Below are positions 15,807 through 24,428 of a stretch of 56,734 nt of DNA, in pieces. Every line of letters begins with the position of its first letter. The first letter of the stretch is position 1. The notes below the pieces were generated by a model. That model saw only the letters and a program-made list of their open reading frames with translations, searched no databases and was not told the origin of the DNA. A program made the position numbers and the translations under genes. The stretch comes from an uncultured Bacteroidia bacterium. GTDB taxonomy: Bacteria > Bacteroidota > Bacteroidia > Bacteroidales > Prolixibacteraceae. The stretch lies in NCBI GenBank assembly GCA_903927965.1, contig CAIYPA010000360.1, positions 1 through 56,734 on the forward strand, written 5' to 3'.

Positions 15807-17219
15807 TCAATCCGGTTTGTCGTGAATGAAAGCGTTGTTTTTCCTCAATTGAACGTCACCCTGACTCCCGGAGATTGTGATCCGCGAAACCTCCTTGCCA
15901 TTGGCCAAAGGATTATTCTGGTCTTTCAATTTCCTGCGTTCAAAGGCCGGAATTTTGGAAAGCTCCTCGATGTAATCGTCAGTTTGCTGCGAAAAATCGA
16001 CCTGCATCACTTTTTTAGCCTTTTCGGGCAGTCCATCGGTGAAAGGCTCAATTTTGACAGTTGGATACATCTGCCTGATAATCTCGTCTTTACGATCTAC
16101 AGGTTGCTCTGTAAAAGCCGGTTGCCTCTGCATGACCTTGACTTCCCCTTCGTTGCCAAAGAAACCTGAAGGAAATGCATTTTTATCGTCGAGCAAAGGT
16201 ACTCTTTCTTTTTGAGGTTGCATTCCACTGGTCATTTCTGGTATTGAACTGGTTTTAAAACCGGTAGCTATAACTGTTACGCTGATCGAATCGCCCATTT
16301 CTGGATCGACGGCCACACCATAGATCAGATCGGCATTGTTACCTGCTTTATCCTGAACAAATTCATTGATCATGTTCATCTCGTCCATTGTCACTTCGTT
16401 GGTTTCACCAGAAGTGATGTTCACGAGGATATTTTTTGTGCCACGTATATCGTTGTTGTTCAGCAACGGCGAATTCAAAGCCCCTTCGACAGCTTTTCTC
16501 GCCCTGTTTTCACCCGATGCCTGATATGAACCCATAATTGCAACGCCCGAATTTTGCATTACAGTCCTGACATCTTCAAAGTCAACATTGATAAACCCTG
16601 AACTGGTGATGATTTCGGCAATCCCCTTGGCAGCTATGGCCAACACATCATCGGCTTTTGAAAACGCTTTTGAAATCGGGAAATCGCCATAAATCTCCCT
16701 GATGCGTTCGTTGTTGATTACAAGCAAAGCATCGACATGGTTTTCCATTTCCCTGATGCCCTCGATAGCTTGTTGGATCCGTAAACGCCCTTCGTTCCTG
16801 AAAGGGATCGAGACGATCCCAATCGTGAGGATTTTCCTGTCCCTGGCAGCTTGTGCTATGATAGGAGCTGCCCCTGTACCGGTACCACCACCCATTCCAG
16901 CAGTGATAAAGACCATTTTGGTTTTCCCTGTCAGGAGCCGCTCAATGTCTTCAATGTTTTCAAGAGCCGAATCACGGCCCACGATGGGTTTGTTTCCAGC
17001 CCCGCGCCCTTCGGTGAGTTCAGAGCCAAGCTGGACTTTAAAAGGTACAGGACTGTTCATCAGTGCCTGAATATCGGTATTGCAAACCGCAAAATCAACA
17101 TCTTTAATGCCTTGCCGGTACATATGGTTCACAGCGTTGCCACCGCCACCACCTACACCGATCACTTTAATTATCTTATCCCCGCCCGACGGCAAATCAA
17201 ATTCGATCAATTCACTCAT
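15807..17219 (-). CDS. ftsZ: Cell division protein FtsZ (canonical copy)
   Basis: 470 residues. Tubulin-like GTPase: GVGGGGGNAVNHM (residues 21-33), GGGTGTG (110-116), and T7 loop NVDFED (211-216) with both catalytic Asp. A ~110-residue linker leads to IPAFERRKLKDQ (from ~423) and the terminal RITISGSQ...LRKNNAFIHD, the usual Bacteroidota FtsZ tail that binds FtsA and other partners. This is therefore the copy expected to build the Z-ring in the normal way. It is 34 bp downstream of a second, earlier ftsZ. Confidence 0.96.
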   Translation of the reverse strand: MSELIEFDLPSGGDKIIKVIGVGGGGGNAVNHMYRQGIKDVDFAVCNTDIQALMNSPVPFKVQLGSELTEGRGAGNKPIVGRDSALENIEDIERLLTGKTKMVFITAGMGGGTGTGAAPIIAQAARDRKILTIGIVSIPFRNEGRLRIQQAIEGIREMENHVDALLVINNERIREIYGDFPISKAFSKADDVLAIAAKGIAEIITSSGFINVDFEDVRTVMQNSGVAIMGSYQASGENRARKAVEGALNSPLLNNNDIRGTKNILVNITSGETNEVTMDEMNMINEFVQDKAGNNADLIYGVAVDPEMGDSISVTVIATGFKTSSIPEMTSGMQPQKERVPLLDDKNAFPSGFFGNEGEVKVMQRQPAFTEQPVDRKDEIIRQMYPTVKIEPFTDGLPEKAKKVMQVDFSQQTDDYIEELSKIPAFERRKLKDQNNPLANGKEVSRITISGSQGDVQLRKNNAFIHDKPD

Positions 17220-17253
17220 TTTTCATCCTCCATTTGTTATACGATGTCAGAAA

Positions 17254-18573
17254 TCAACTTTTAATTTCGGCATCGTCATCGCTAAATAATCCGCCAAATT
17301 GTCTTGTAAACCAATTTCCAATGGGTTCCGAGCTATCGGTTGCCTTGGGTTTTTGTCTGTTTTTTTCCGAAACGGCTGTACGTTTCTGCTCCTTCTCTTC
17401 AGGTTTTTCAACTTTATCACGTACCGTAAAAGGCTCATGATGATTCAAATCAAATTGATCCTGAGGCTCGTTCAATGAGACGATAGGTTCCTTTACAACC
17501 TGTGGTCCCAAATCAACTTTCTGATATTGGGAAGCCTCCGCAGGGATTTTCACCGTCTCCTTCACCGGTTCCGGGCGAAGTATCCTGTTCGGGTTAATCT
17601 TAAACCCTGTGGCGATTACAGTTACGCTGATTTTGTTCCCCAATTTGGAGTCATAACCATTTCCCCAGATGATATTGGCACTGTCGCCGGCTGCTGCCTG
17701 AAGGTAATCAATGATGTCGCCAATTTCGCCCATACGCACCTCGTCATCACCAGAGGTGATATTCAATAAAATATTTTCTGTGCCGAAGATGTCGTTGCTG
17801 TCGAGCAACGGCGATTTCAGGGCTTCCTCGGCAGCCTTCATGGCACGGTTTGGCCCTTCGGCAAATCCTGTCCCCATAATGAAAACGCCACTTTCCCTCA
17901 AAACGGTGTTCACATCGGCAAAGTCGATGTTGATGTTCCCGTGAAGGGTGATGATTTCGGCACAGCCTTTTACAGCTGTGGCTACAATATTGTCGGCTTG
18001 TGCAAACGCTTCACGGGCTGGCAGGTCGCCATAGACTTTGTGTAGATTTTCGTTGCTGATGACCAATAAACTGTCAACAAACCGCTGAAGCTTTTTGATC
18101 CCTTCGATGGCCTGATCGTAGCGCAACCGACCCTCCTTCACCGAGGGGAGAGTGACGACAGCAATGGTCAATATGTCCATCTCGCGAGCCAACTGGGCAA
18201 TGACAGGTGCTGCTCCTGTACCGGTACCGCCTCCCATCCCGGCAGTGATAAACACCATTTTTGTACCTGTCTCGAGAACGGCCCTCACCTCCGAAAGGTT
18301 TTCGATGGCAGCCTGTTCGCCTCGTTTTGGTTTATTCCCGGCACCACGGCCTTCTGTCAATGAAACACCAAGCTGGACTTTTACAGGAACCGGACTATTT
18401 TCAAGAGCCTGGGCATCAGTATTACACACCAGAAAATCAACACCGGCAATTCCCTGTCGGAACATGTGGTTAACGGCGTTTCCCCCACCACCGCCAACTC
18501 CAACCACCTTGATAATCGATTGGTAATCGTGCTGAAACCCGAAGGTCAATAAATCGTCTGGTAAATTTTCCAT
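17254..18573 (-). CDS. ftsZ: FtsZ paralogue with FtsA-like amphipathic C-terminal tail
   Basis: 439 residues. The GTPase domain looks active: GVGGGGGNAVNHM (25-37), GGGTGTG (114-120), T7 loop NIDFAD (215-220). After a charged linker (~330-415) the usual C-terminal peptide (PAF/Y-RKK type) is absent. Instead it ends EPIGNWFTRQFGGLFSDDDA (416-435) plus EIKS. I, W, F, F, L and F fall on one helix face, and GLFSDDDAEI parallels the end of the neighbouring FtsA (GLITDDDQEI). It directly follows ftsA (18-bp gap). I infer a membrane-targeting helix; a partner-binding role is the alternative. Pseudogene status is unlikely because all motifs are kept. Confidence 0.93.
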   Translation of the reverse strand: MENLPDDLLTFGFQHDYQSIIKVVGVGGGGGNAVNHMFRQGIAGVDFLVCNTDAQALENSPVPVKVQLGVSLTEGRGAGNKPKRGEQAAIENLSEVRAVLETGTKMVFITAGMGGGTGTGAAPVIAQLAREMDILTIAVVTLPSVKEGRLRYDQAIEGIKKLQRFVDSLLVISNENLHKVYGDLPAREAFAQADNIVATAVKGCAEIITLHGNINIDFADVNTVLRESGVFIMGTGFAEGPNRAMKAAEEALKSPLLDSNDIFGTENILLNITSGDDEVRMGEIGDIIDYLQAAAGDSANIIWGNGYDSKLGNKISVTVIATGFKINPNRILRPEPVKETVKIPAEASQYQKVDLGPQVVKEPIVSLNEPQDQFDLNHHEPFTVRDKVEKPEEKEQKRTAVSEKNRQKPKATDSSEPIGNWFTRQFGGLFSDDDAEIKS

Positions 18574-18591
18574 GTGAAATACTTATTGATG

Positions 18592-19923
18592 TTAATTTAT
18601 TTCCTGGTCATCATCGGTGATCAATCCGTTGAGACCCTCTTTTGCTTTTCCAAAAAGGTCAGAAACCATTGATTTCAACCCTGACCTTTGTTGCCTGACC
18701 GGTTGTGGCGTCTCTTTCACCTCGACCGGTGCATCCGAAACAATCATCCCCACCGGGTAATTGTTGCGTTTTGACTGGACCATTCCATTGATCAGCAAGC
18801 CAATCACGTTGGCCGAACCTGCATTCATGATCTGCTGGTTAAACAACAATTCTTCAATAGCAACAACTGGTTTTCCGAAACGGACATCGAAACCGGTGAG
18901 GTAGCTTACCAATTTATCGATCCCGAGCAAATTTGAACCACCTCCTGAAAGGACAATCCCTGCACCGATCTTATTGGCCAGACCAGTTGAATTGATCTGA
19001 TAATTAACTCCTTCCATAATCTCCTCCAACCGTGCCTGGATGATACCTGCAAGGTTTTTAAAGCTGATCTCTTTGGCTTGCCATCCTTCAACTTCCGGAA
19101 TCTGGGCATACTTGTTGTCAGGGACCATTTCCGTGAAGGCGCACCCACATTGCAATTTCACCATTTCTGCATGGCGCGGAATAATGTTGCAGCCATCGCG
19201 AATATCGTTAGAAATAACATTACCACCAAATGGCAATTCCACGGCCAACCGCAACTTATTTTCGTAATACAATGATAGACCAGTTGTTCCGGCACCCATG
19301 TCGAGCAGGATAACCCCTGCCTCGCGTTCATCTTTCGACAGAAATCCCATCCCCTGGACAAACGGGTTCACAAATGCCGAGACCAATTCCACACCTGCCT
19401 TTTCGAGGCTGCGCCTAAGATTCATCTCATACGATTCGGCTGCCGAAATTACAGTGAAGGTTGCCTCAACCTTTCGTCCGGCCATACCCACAGGGGTTAT
19501 TACACCGTGTTCACCATCAACAACATATGCCTGAGGGATCAGGTGATAAACCTTTTCGTCCTTGTCGCAGGAAAAACGTTGTGCCTCGTCCATAAGCGCC
19601 TTGACCACATTCTGGGTCACTTCGCCATTTTCGGTCATCCTGTAACCTGTCGTTTGACGGTTGCAGATCCTCTGACCGGAAATTCCGGCATAGGTCTTTT
19701 TTACCTTTAATTTGATCGTTTTCTCAAGGGTATTGACAACAGTCCTGATCGACAGTGCCGCTTCATCGATGTTGACGACAACACCGTTCCGGACACCCTT
19801 GGTCAGGGTTTCGCCATAAGCAAGGATTTCCATTTTCCCTTCCGGGGTAAATCGGCCAATGACTGCCTTTGTCCACATTGTTCCAATGTCAATTGCTGCT
19901 ACCAATTCTCTTATCGGGCTCAT
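18592..19923 (-). CDS. ftsA: Cell division protein FtsA
   Basis: 443 residues. Actin-like fold: VAAIDIGTMWTKAVIG (phosphate 1), VKKTYAGISGQ (1C subdomain), ILLDMGAGTTGLSLY (phosphate 2) and AGIVLSGGGSNLLGI (adenosine). The C-terminus SGLKSMVSDLFGKAKEGLNG then LITDDDQEIN is the amphipathic membrane anchor. It tethers FtsZ filaments to the inner membrane. It is 6 bp after ftsQ and directly before the two ftsZ genes. Confidence 0.95.
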   Translation of the reverse strand: MSPIRELVAAIDIGTMWTKAVIGRFTPEGKMEILAYGETLTKGVRNGVVVNIDEAALSIRTVVNTLEKTIKLKVKKTYAGISGQRICNRQTTGYRMTENGEVTQNVVKALMDEAQRFSCDKDEKVYHLIPQAYVVDGEHGVITPVGMAGRKVEATFTVISAAESYEMNLRRSLEKAGVELVSAFVNPFVQGMGFLSKDEREAGVILLDMGAGTTGLSLYYENKLRLAVELPFGGNVISNDIRDGCNIIPRHAEMVKLQCGCAFTEMVPDNKYAQIPEVEGWQAKEISFKNLAGIIQARLEEIMEGVNYQINSTGLANKIGAGIVLSGGGSNLLGIDKLVSYLTGFDVRFGKPVVAIEELLFNQQIMNAGSANVIGLLINGMVQSKRNNYPVGMIVSDAPVEVKETPQPVRQQRSGLKSMVSDLFGKAKEGLNGLITDDDQEIN

Positions 19924-19929
19924 AGCTAT

Positions 19930-20682
19930 CTATTTTTTTGTACAAACTATCTGGTTTCGAAATTCTACATTGATGGTTTTGTAACGGCCCCACCCCCCGT
20001 TCTTGAAACCCTCGGTATATAATGCCTTAAGGTTACGAAATTTAATCTGATAATCATCGGGATCTCCGAAAATTATAACCTGATCGCCAACCCTGGGGAT
20101 CATTGAAAGTTCTCCGATCGCATTCACATAAATCTGGTCGATCTGAGCACTTAAAAAGGAATCCCCGTTCAGGTAAGTAACCAATGGCAGGAGCTTTTTC
20201 CTGGCAAATTCGGCAGAAACGACCCCACCAATCAGGATGACGCGCGGAGTGAACCGTGGTGTCCAATCGATCACTTTACCAAATTTGTCCATGTAAAAAG
20301 TATGTCCTGAACCTTCCACCCTGAAAACAGGCTCCCGTTGTTTTATTTTAACCACGACTGTCCCGAAGCTCTTTACACCATCATCGTCAACATTGGTGTA
20401 AACATCCACATCTTCAACCGATTGCAGCTTCCGCAAACCATCTTCAATTTTTCGAAGATCGATGGACGGCAGTGCCTTTCCAAAGATTTCCTGATGGTTG
20501 CGCCTCACCCACATCCGTATGTCTGCGTCCCTTATAAACCCAATCTCGACCGAATCGGTAATTACAACCTTAACATCGCTACATACCAATTGACGACTTT
20601 GACGGATGCTAAATACCATTGTTACAATCAGCAATATTGTAGCAAAGCCCCAAATCGATATGTAAACTATTTTCTTAAACAT
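19930..20682 (-). CDS. ftsQ: Cell division protein FtsQ/DivIB
   Basis: 250 residues from the ATG at 20682, overlapping murC by 8 bp; a start 9 codons upstream is less likely. One N-terminal membrane helix (residues ~4-22), a POTRA-like segment (RDADIRMWVRRN...IDLRKIEDGLRKLQSVEDVDVY) and a beta domain to the C-terminus (TPRVILIGG, LPLVTYLNGD, LSMIPRVGDQVIIFG). It acts in the periplasm as a divisome link. Confidence 0.88.
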   Translation of the reverse strand: MFKKIVYISIWGFATILLIVTMVFSIRQSRQLVCSDVKVVITDSVEIGFIRDADIRMWVRRNHQEIFGKALPSIDLRKIEDGLRKLQSVEDVDVYTNVDDDGVKSFGTVVVKIKQREPVFRVEGSGHTFYMDKFGKVIDWTPRFTPRVILIGGVVSAEFARKKLLPLVTYLNGDSFLSAQIDQIYVNAIGELSMIPRVGDQVIIFGDPDDYQIKFRNLKALYTEGFKNGGWGRYKTINVEFRNQIVCTKK

Positions 20683-22063
20683 CGTCTTTTTGTCGCAGGT
20701 AGGAAACAATTGGATCGATTAGCCGATCTATATCACCTGCACCAAGTGTTAATAAAATTTCCAAATCGTATTCTCCCAAAATTTCAGGGAACTCATTTTT
20801 CTGGCACAGCCTCCTGCTTTTCAGCTTCATTTTACCCAGGATCAGATCCGAATTGACCCCCTCGATCGGCAATTCACGAGCCGGATAAATCTCCATCACG
20901 AGTGCATCGTCAAGCAGATCAAGTGCCGTTGCAAAATCGTCTGCAAAATCCCTGGTGCGAGTGAAAAGGTGCGGTTGAAAAATACCGGTCACACGCTTTC
21001 CAGGATAAAGATCGCGCACCGAACGGATGGTTGCCTCCAATTCACGAGGATGATGGGCATAGTCGTCGATGTAAATTGTCTTTTTGCCTGCAAACCTCAC
21101 ATCAAAACGCCGGACCACACCGGTGTATTTGGGAAGTGCATCACCTATTTCCTTGTCTGTCACCCCACTCAAGAGTGCCATCGCACAGGCGGCCACGGCA
21201 TTCTCAACATTCATCAATCCAGGATAGGAAAGTGAAAGCCCTTCTATCATCCCAAACGGAGTTTTCAAATCGAAATGGTACGCCCCATCAACAATCTGAA
21301 AATTAACAGCCTGAAAATCTGCCTCCTCCGAAATTGAATAACTATAATAGTTGATTGAATTGTTCCAATCATTGTCAATATTCAACCCTTTCCTGTAAAC
21401 CAAAGTGCCATCCTTTTTTATTTGCATAACGAAATAGGCGAAAGCCTTAACCATACTTTCGTGATCGCCATAAATATCCAGGTGATCGGCGTCCATCCAT
21501 GTAATTACTGCCAAATCAGGATGTAATTGAAGGAAGGAGCGGTCGAATTCATCAGCTTCAACAACAATGTAAGGGCTATTCCTTTCTGATAACAGCAAAT
21601 TCGTTTTGTAGTTTTTGGAGATCCCACCCATAAAAGCCGAACAATCGACTGCTGATTGTTTGAGCAAATGGGCTGTCATCGTTGTCACGGACGTTTTACC
21701 ATGTGTCCCGGCAATTGCAATGCACTTTTTCCCTTCGGTGAGCAGGCCAAGAACTTGTGACCGTTTATGAATTTGAAAACCGTTGTCCATGAAATACTTA
21801 AGTTCCTGAAAGTCATAAGGCACCGCTGGCGTAAAAATAACAAGCGTGGTTTCTTTCTCCTCAAGGGTCGGAACTTTAGTCAAATCATCCGTATAATGGA
21901 TGGAGATACCTTCGTTTTCAAGGTCCAACGTCAATTGAGAAGGGGTTTTGTCATATCCATCAACAGATTTCCCGATGAAGTGAAAATACCTGGCCAGGGC
22001 TGACATTCCAATGCCTCCGATCCCCAACAGATAAACCCTTTTTATTTGATCAATTTCAGTCAT
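20675..22063 (-). CDS. murC: UDP-N-acetylmuramate--L-alanine ligase
   Basis: 462 residues. Rossmann start YLLGIGGIGMSALARYF, ATP loop IAIAGTHGKTSVTTMTA, and the central EADEFDRSFL and IDDYAHHPRE motifs of MurC. It adds the first amino acid (L-Ala) to UDP-MurNAc. Both ends overlap its neighbours by 8 bp (ftsQ and murG), showing translational coupling. Confidence 0.96.
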   Translation of the reverse strand: MTEIDQIKRVYLLGIGGIGMSALARYFHFIGKSVDGYDKTPSQLTLDLENEGISIHYTDDLTKVPTLEEKETTLVIFTPAVPYDFQELKYFMDNGFQIHKRSQVLGLLTEGKKCIAIAGTHGKTSVTTMTAHLLKQSAVDCSAFMGGISKNYKTNLLLSERNSPYIVVEADEFDRSFLQLHPDLAVITWMDADHLDIYGDHESMVKAFAYFVMQIKKDGTLVYRKGLNIDNDWNNSINYYSYSISEEADFQAVNFQIVDGAYHFDLKTPFGMIEGLSLSYPGLMNVENAVAACAMALLSGVTDKEIGDALPKYTGVVRRFDVRFAGKKTIYIDDYAHHPRELEATIRSVRDLYPGKRVTGIFQPHLFTRTRDFADDFATALDLLDDALVMEIYPARELPIEGVNSDLILGKMKLKSRRLCQKNEFPEILGEYDLEILLTLGAGDIDRLIDPIVSYLRQKDDV

Positions 22064-23168
22064 TTTCTGGTTTCAATAATTTTGTGATTACCGCTACAAT
22101 ATCTTCCGTAGCATGTGGTGTTGCCAACTTCTTAATGTTATTTGAAAGGTCCAAACATTTGCCTTTGTTGTTTACAAGTTCAACCGCGACTGGTATGAGC
22201 TGTTCTACTGCTTCGGAATCTTTTACCAGTACCGCTGCCCCTTTTTCGACCAGCGACATTGCGTTAAATGTCTGATGGTCTTCTGATACATTGGGCGATG
22301 GCACCAGAATTGAAGGTGCACCCACGATGCACAATTCGGAAATCGTCCCAGCCCCCGCCCTCGAAATCACGACATCGGCCAGTGAATATGCAAGGTCCAT
22401 TCGGGGAATAAACTCCATCAACCGGATATTTTCCACTGGATTTGAATCGAGTTGTGCTAAAATATCTTTATAATAATATTTACCCGATTGCCAGATAATT
22501 ACAATATCAGATCTTTTAATTAGGTCAAGTTTTGCCAAAACCCCCTGGTTCAATGTACGGGCTCCAAGGCTTCCACCAACAATGAGGATTACCCGCTGAC
22601 CAGTAGCAACTTTGAAATATTCGTGAGCTTCCATCGATTTTGGAGTCACCGACATCAGCCCTTTACGGACAGGATTTCCAGTAAAGATGATCTTATCCGA
22701 TGGAAAAAAACGATCCATCCTGTCGTAGGCGACACAAATTTTGCGCGCCTTTTTGCCCAGAATTTTGTTTGTCACCCCAGCGAAAGAGTTCTGCTCCTGA
22801 AGGACGCACGGAATTCCAAGCTTCGTGGCCACACGCAAAACCGGCCCGCTTGCATAACCCCCAACCCCGATTACGACATCGGGTTGAAAATCTTTGACCA
22901 CTTTTTTCGCTTTCATCATCGAAAGGATCAATTTGGGAAAAAAGGCAAAATTGCGCCAAAGTTCACCGCGATGAAATCCTGCGACCGGAAGGCCAATGAT
23001 TTTATATCCTGCAGCTGGTACTTTTTCCATCTCCATTTTCCCTTCCGCACCCACAAAAAGGATTTCGCACCCAGGGAAACAGTATTTTAGTCCATCGGCA
23101 ATAGACAAAGCTGGGAAGATATGTCCCCCGGTTCCGCCGCCACTAACTATGAATTTAACGTTCCCCAT
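22056..23168 (-). CDS. murG: Undecaprenyl-PP-MurNAc-pentapeptide GlcNAc transferase
   Basis: 370 residues. SGGGTGGHIFPALSIAD is the lipid-binding glycine loop 1; GVGGYASGPVLRVA and PCVLQEQNSFAGVTNK follow, and ISRAGAGTISEL (C-terminal UDP-GlcNAc pocket) is intact. It makes lipid II from lipid I on the inner membrane face. Its ATG overlaps the ftsW stop as TAATG. Confidence 0.96.
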   Translation of the reverse strand: MGNVKFIVSGGGTGGHIFPALSIADGLKYCFPGCEILFVGAEGKMEMEKVPAAGYKIIGLPVAGFHRGELWRNFAFFPKLILSMMKAKKVVKDFQPDVVIGVGGYASGPVLRVATKLGIPCVLQEQNSFAGVTNKILGKKARKICVAYDRMDRFFPSDKIIFTGNPVRKGLMSVTPKSMEAHEYFKVATGQRVILIVGGSLGARTLNQGVLAKLDLIKRSDIVIIWQSGKYYYKDILAQLDSNPVENIRLMEFIPRMDLAYSLADVVISRAGAGTISELCIVGAPSILVPSPNVSEDHQTFNAMSLVEKGAAVLVKDSEAVEQLIPVAVELVNNKGKCLDLSNNIKKLATPHATEDIVAVITKLLKPEND

Positions 23169-24412
23169 TATCTGTTTTCAGTTAATAAAACCTCATCTTC
23201 AGGAAGTTCATCATCATGAAGTTCTTCCTCGTTGTTAAAATCGTCCTCACCCTCAGGATTTTCTTCCTGACTGTCGATTTCGGAACTCACACTCAGCAAA
23301 AGTCCAAAAGTGATCGCCGTAAAAAGTTGTGAAGTCCCCCCCCAGCTTACCCAGGGGAGAGGTTGCCCTGTGACAGGCATCGCACCTGCCGAAACTGCCA
23401 TGTTGATAAGTGCCTGCAACATGATCACAGTTGCCGCCCCTGCTGCCAGAAAGGTGGGATATGTCCTGTTGCATTTTTTGATGATGATTCCGCTTCTCGT
23501 GAGGAAAACCAGATAGAGCAAAGCGATGATAATCCCTCCAATAAGCCCATATTCCTCAATGATAATTGAATAGACAAAGTCGTTATAGGCAGCCGGCATA
23601 AAATTGCTGATCTGGCTTTTGCCAGCACCTACACCTGTGATTCCCCCGCGGTGGATTGCTATCATTGCAAAATCATCCTGGCTAAGGCCTTTCTCTTCTG
23701 TTGTTGGCGCATTAAAAAACTTGCGTTCGATCCTGTTGCGGAATGTATGGATCCTACCAAACTTCCCCTCTTTCGGGAGATAAGGGGCCAGCAAGAAAAT
23801 GACAAGTAAGAATGCCAGACCTGCAATAAGGAATGCCCCCAAAAATTTCCAGGAAACCCTACCTATGATCATCATGATGAAAGCAGTACCAAACAACAAT
23901 GCTGCAGATGAAACATTTGCATAAGCAATGAGGAGGCAGATTGCCCCGACCCCAATAATGATCTTGGTGGAAGCAAATTGCAACAAACGTGGATCTTTCT
24001 GACTATTTGACAATAAACGGGCGACCCACAGTATCAGGGCAACCTTTGCAAATTCAGCCGGCTGAAAACTCAATGGGCCCAAAGGGATTGTGCGCCCTGT
24101 GGCTTCACCTCCACGGCCAAAAACCAATCCCAGACATACTGCACCGAAAGCGAACAAAAAGGCCAGGTTTGCAAACTTGTTGTAGTTTCTTGTCGGTATA
24201 AAATTGATCATGGCAATTATAATCCCATAGCCAATACCCTGAAAAAACAGTTGCTTGAGGATGTAATAAGAGGTGTTCCCCCCGGCCTTACGGTAGGCAA
24301 GTGCCCCGGTGGAACTATAGACAATCAGAAGCGATGCGCATGTTAAAATGACGATCACAATCCAGATAATCCGGTCCCCTTTGATGTATTGCTTCAGATC
24401 TGCAGTGTTCAT
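23168..24412 (-). CDS. ftsW: SEDS peptidoglycan glycosyltransferase FtsW
   Basis: 414 residues from the ATG at 24412 (MNTADLKQYIKGDRIIW); an upstream extension would overlap murD out of frame and carries no FtsW sequence. About ten membrane helices; SFQPAEFAKVALILW and PVTGQPLPWVSWGGTSQL are SEDS motifs around the catalytic Asp region. An unusually long acidic tail of ~35 residues (from EIDSQEENPEGEDD) follows the last helix. It works with the FtsI transpeptidase in septal wall synthesis. Confidence 0.94.
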   Translation of the reverse strand: MNTADLKQYIKGDRIIWIVIVILTCASLLIVYSSTGALAYRKAGGNTSYYILKQLFFQGIGYGIIIAMINFIPTRNYNKFANLAFLFAFGAVCLGLVFGRGGEATGRTIPLGPLSFQPAEFAKVALILWVARLLSNSQKDPRLLQFASTKIIIGVGAICLLIAYANVSSAALLFGTAFIMMIIGRVSWKFLGAFLIAGLAFLLVIFLLAPYLPKEGKFGRIHTFRNRIERKFFNAPTTEEKGLSQDDFAMIAIHRGGITGVGAGKSQISNFMPAAYNDFVYSIIIEEYGLIGGIIIALLYLVFLTRSGIIIKKCNRTYPTFLAAGAATVIMLQALINMAVSAGAMPVTGQPLPWVSWGGTSQLFTAITFGLLLSVSSEIDSQEENPEGEDDFNNEEELHDDELPEDEVLLTENR

Positions 24413-24428
24413 ACAAATATAAATTGGT

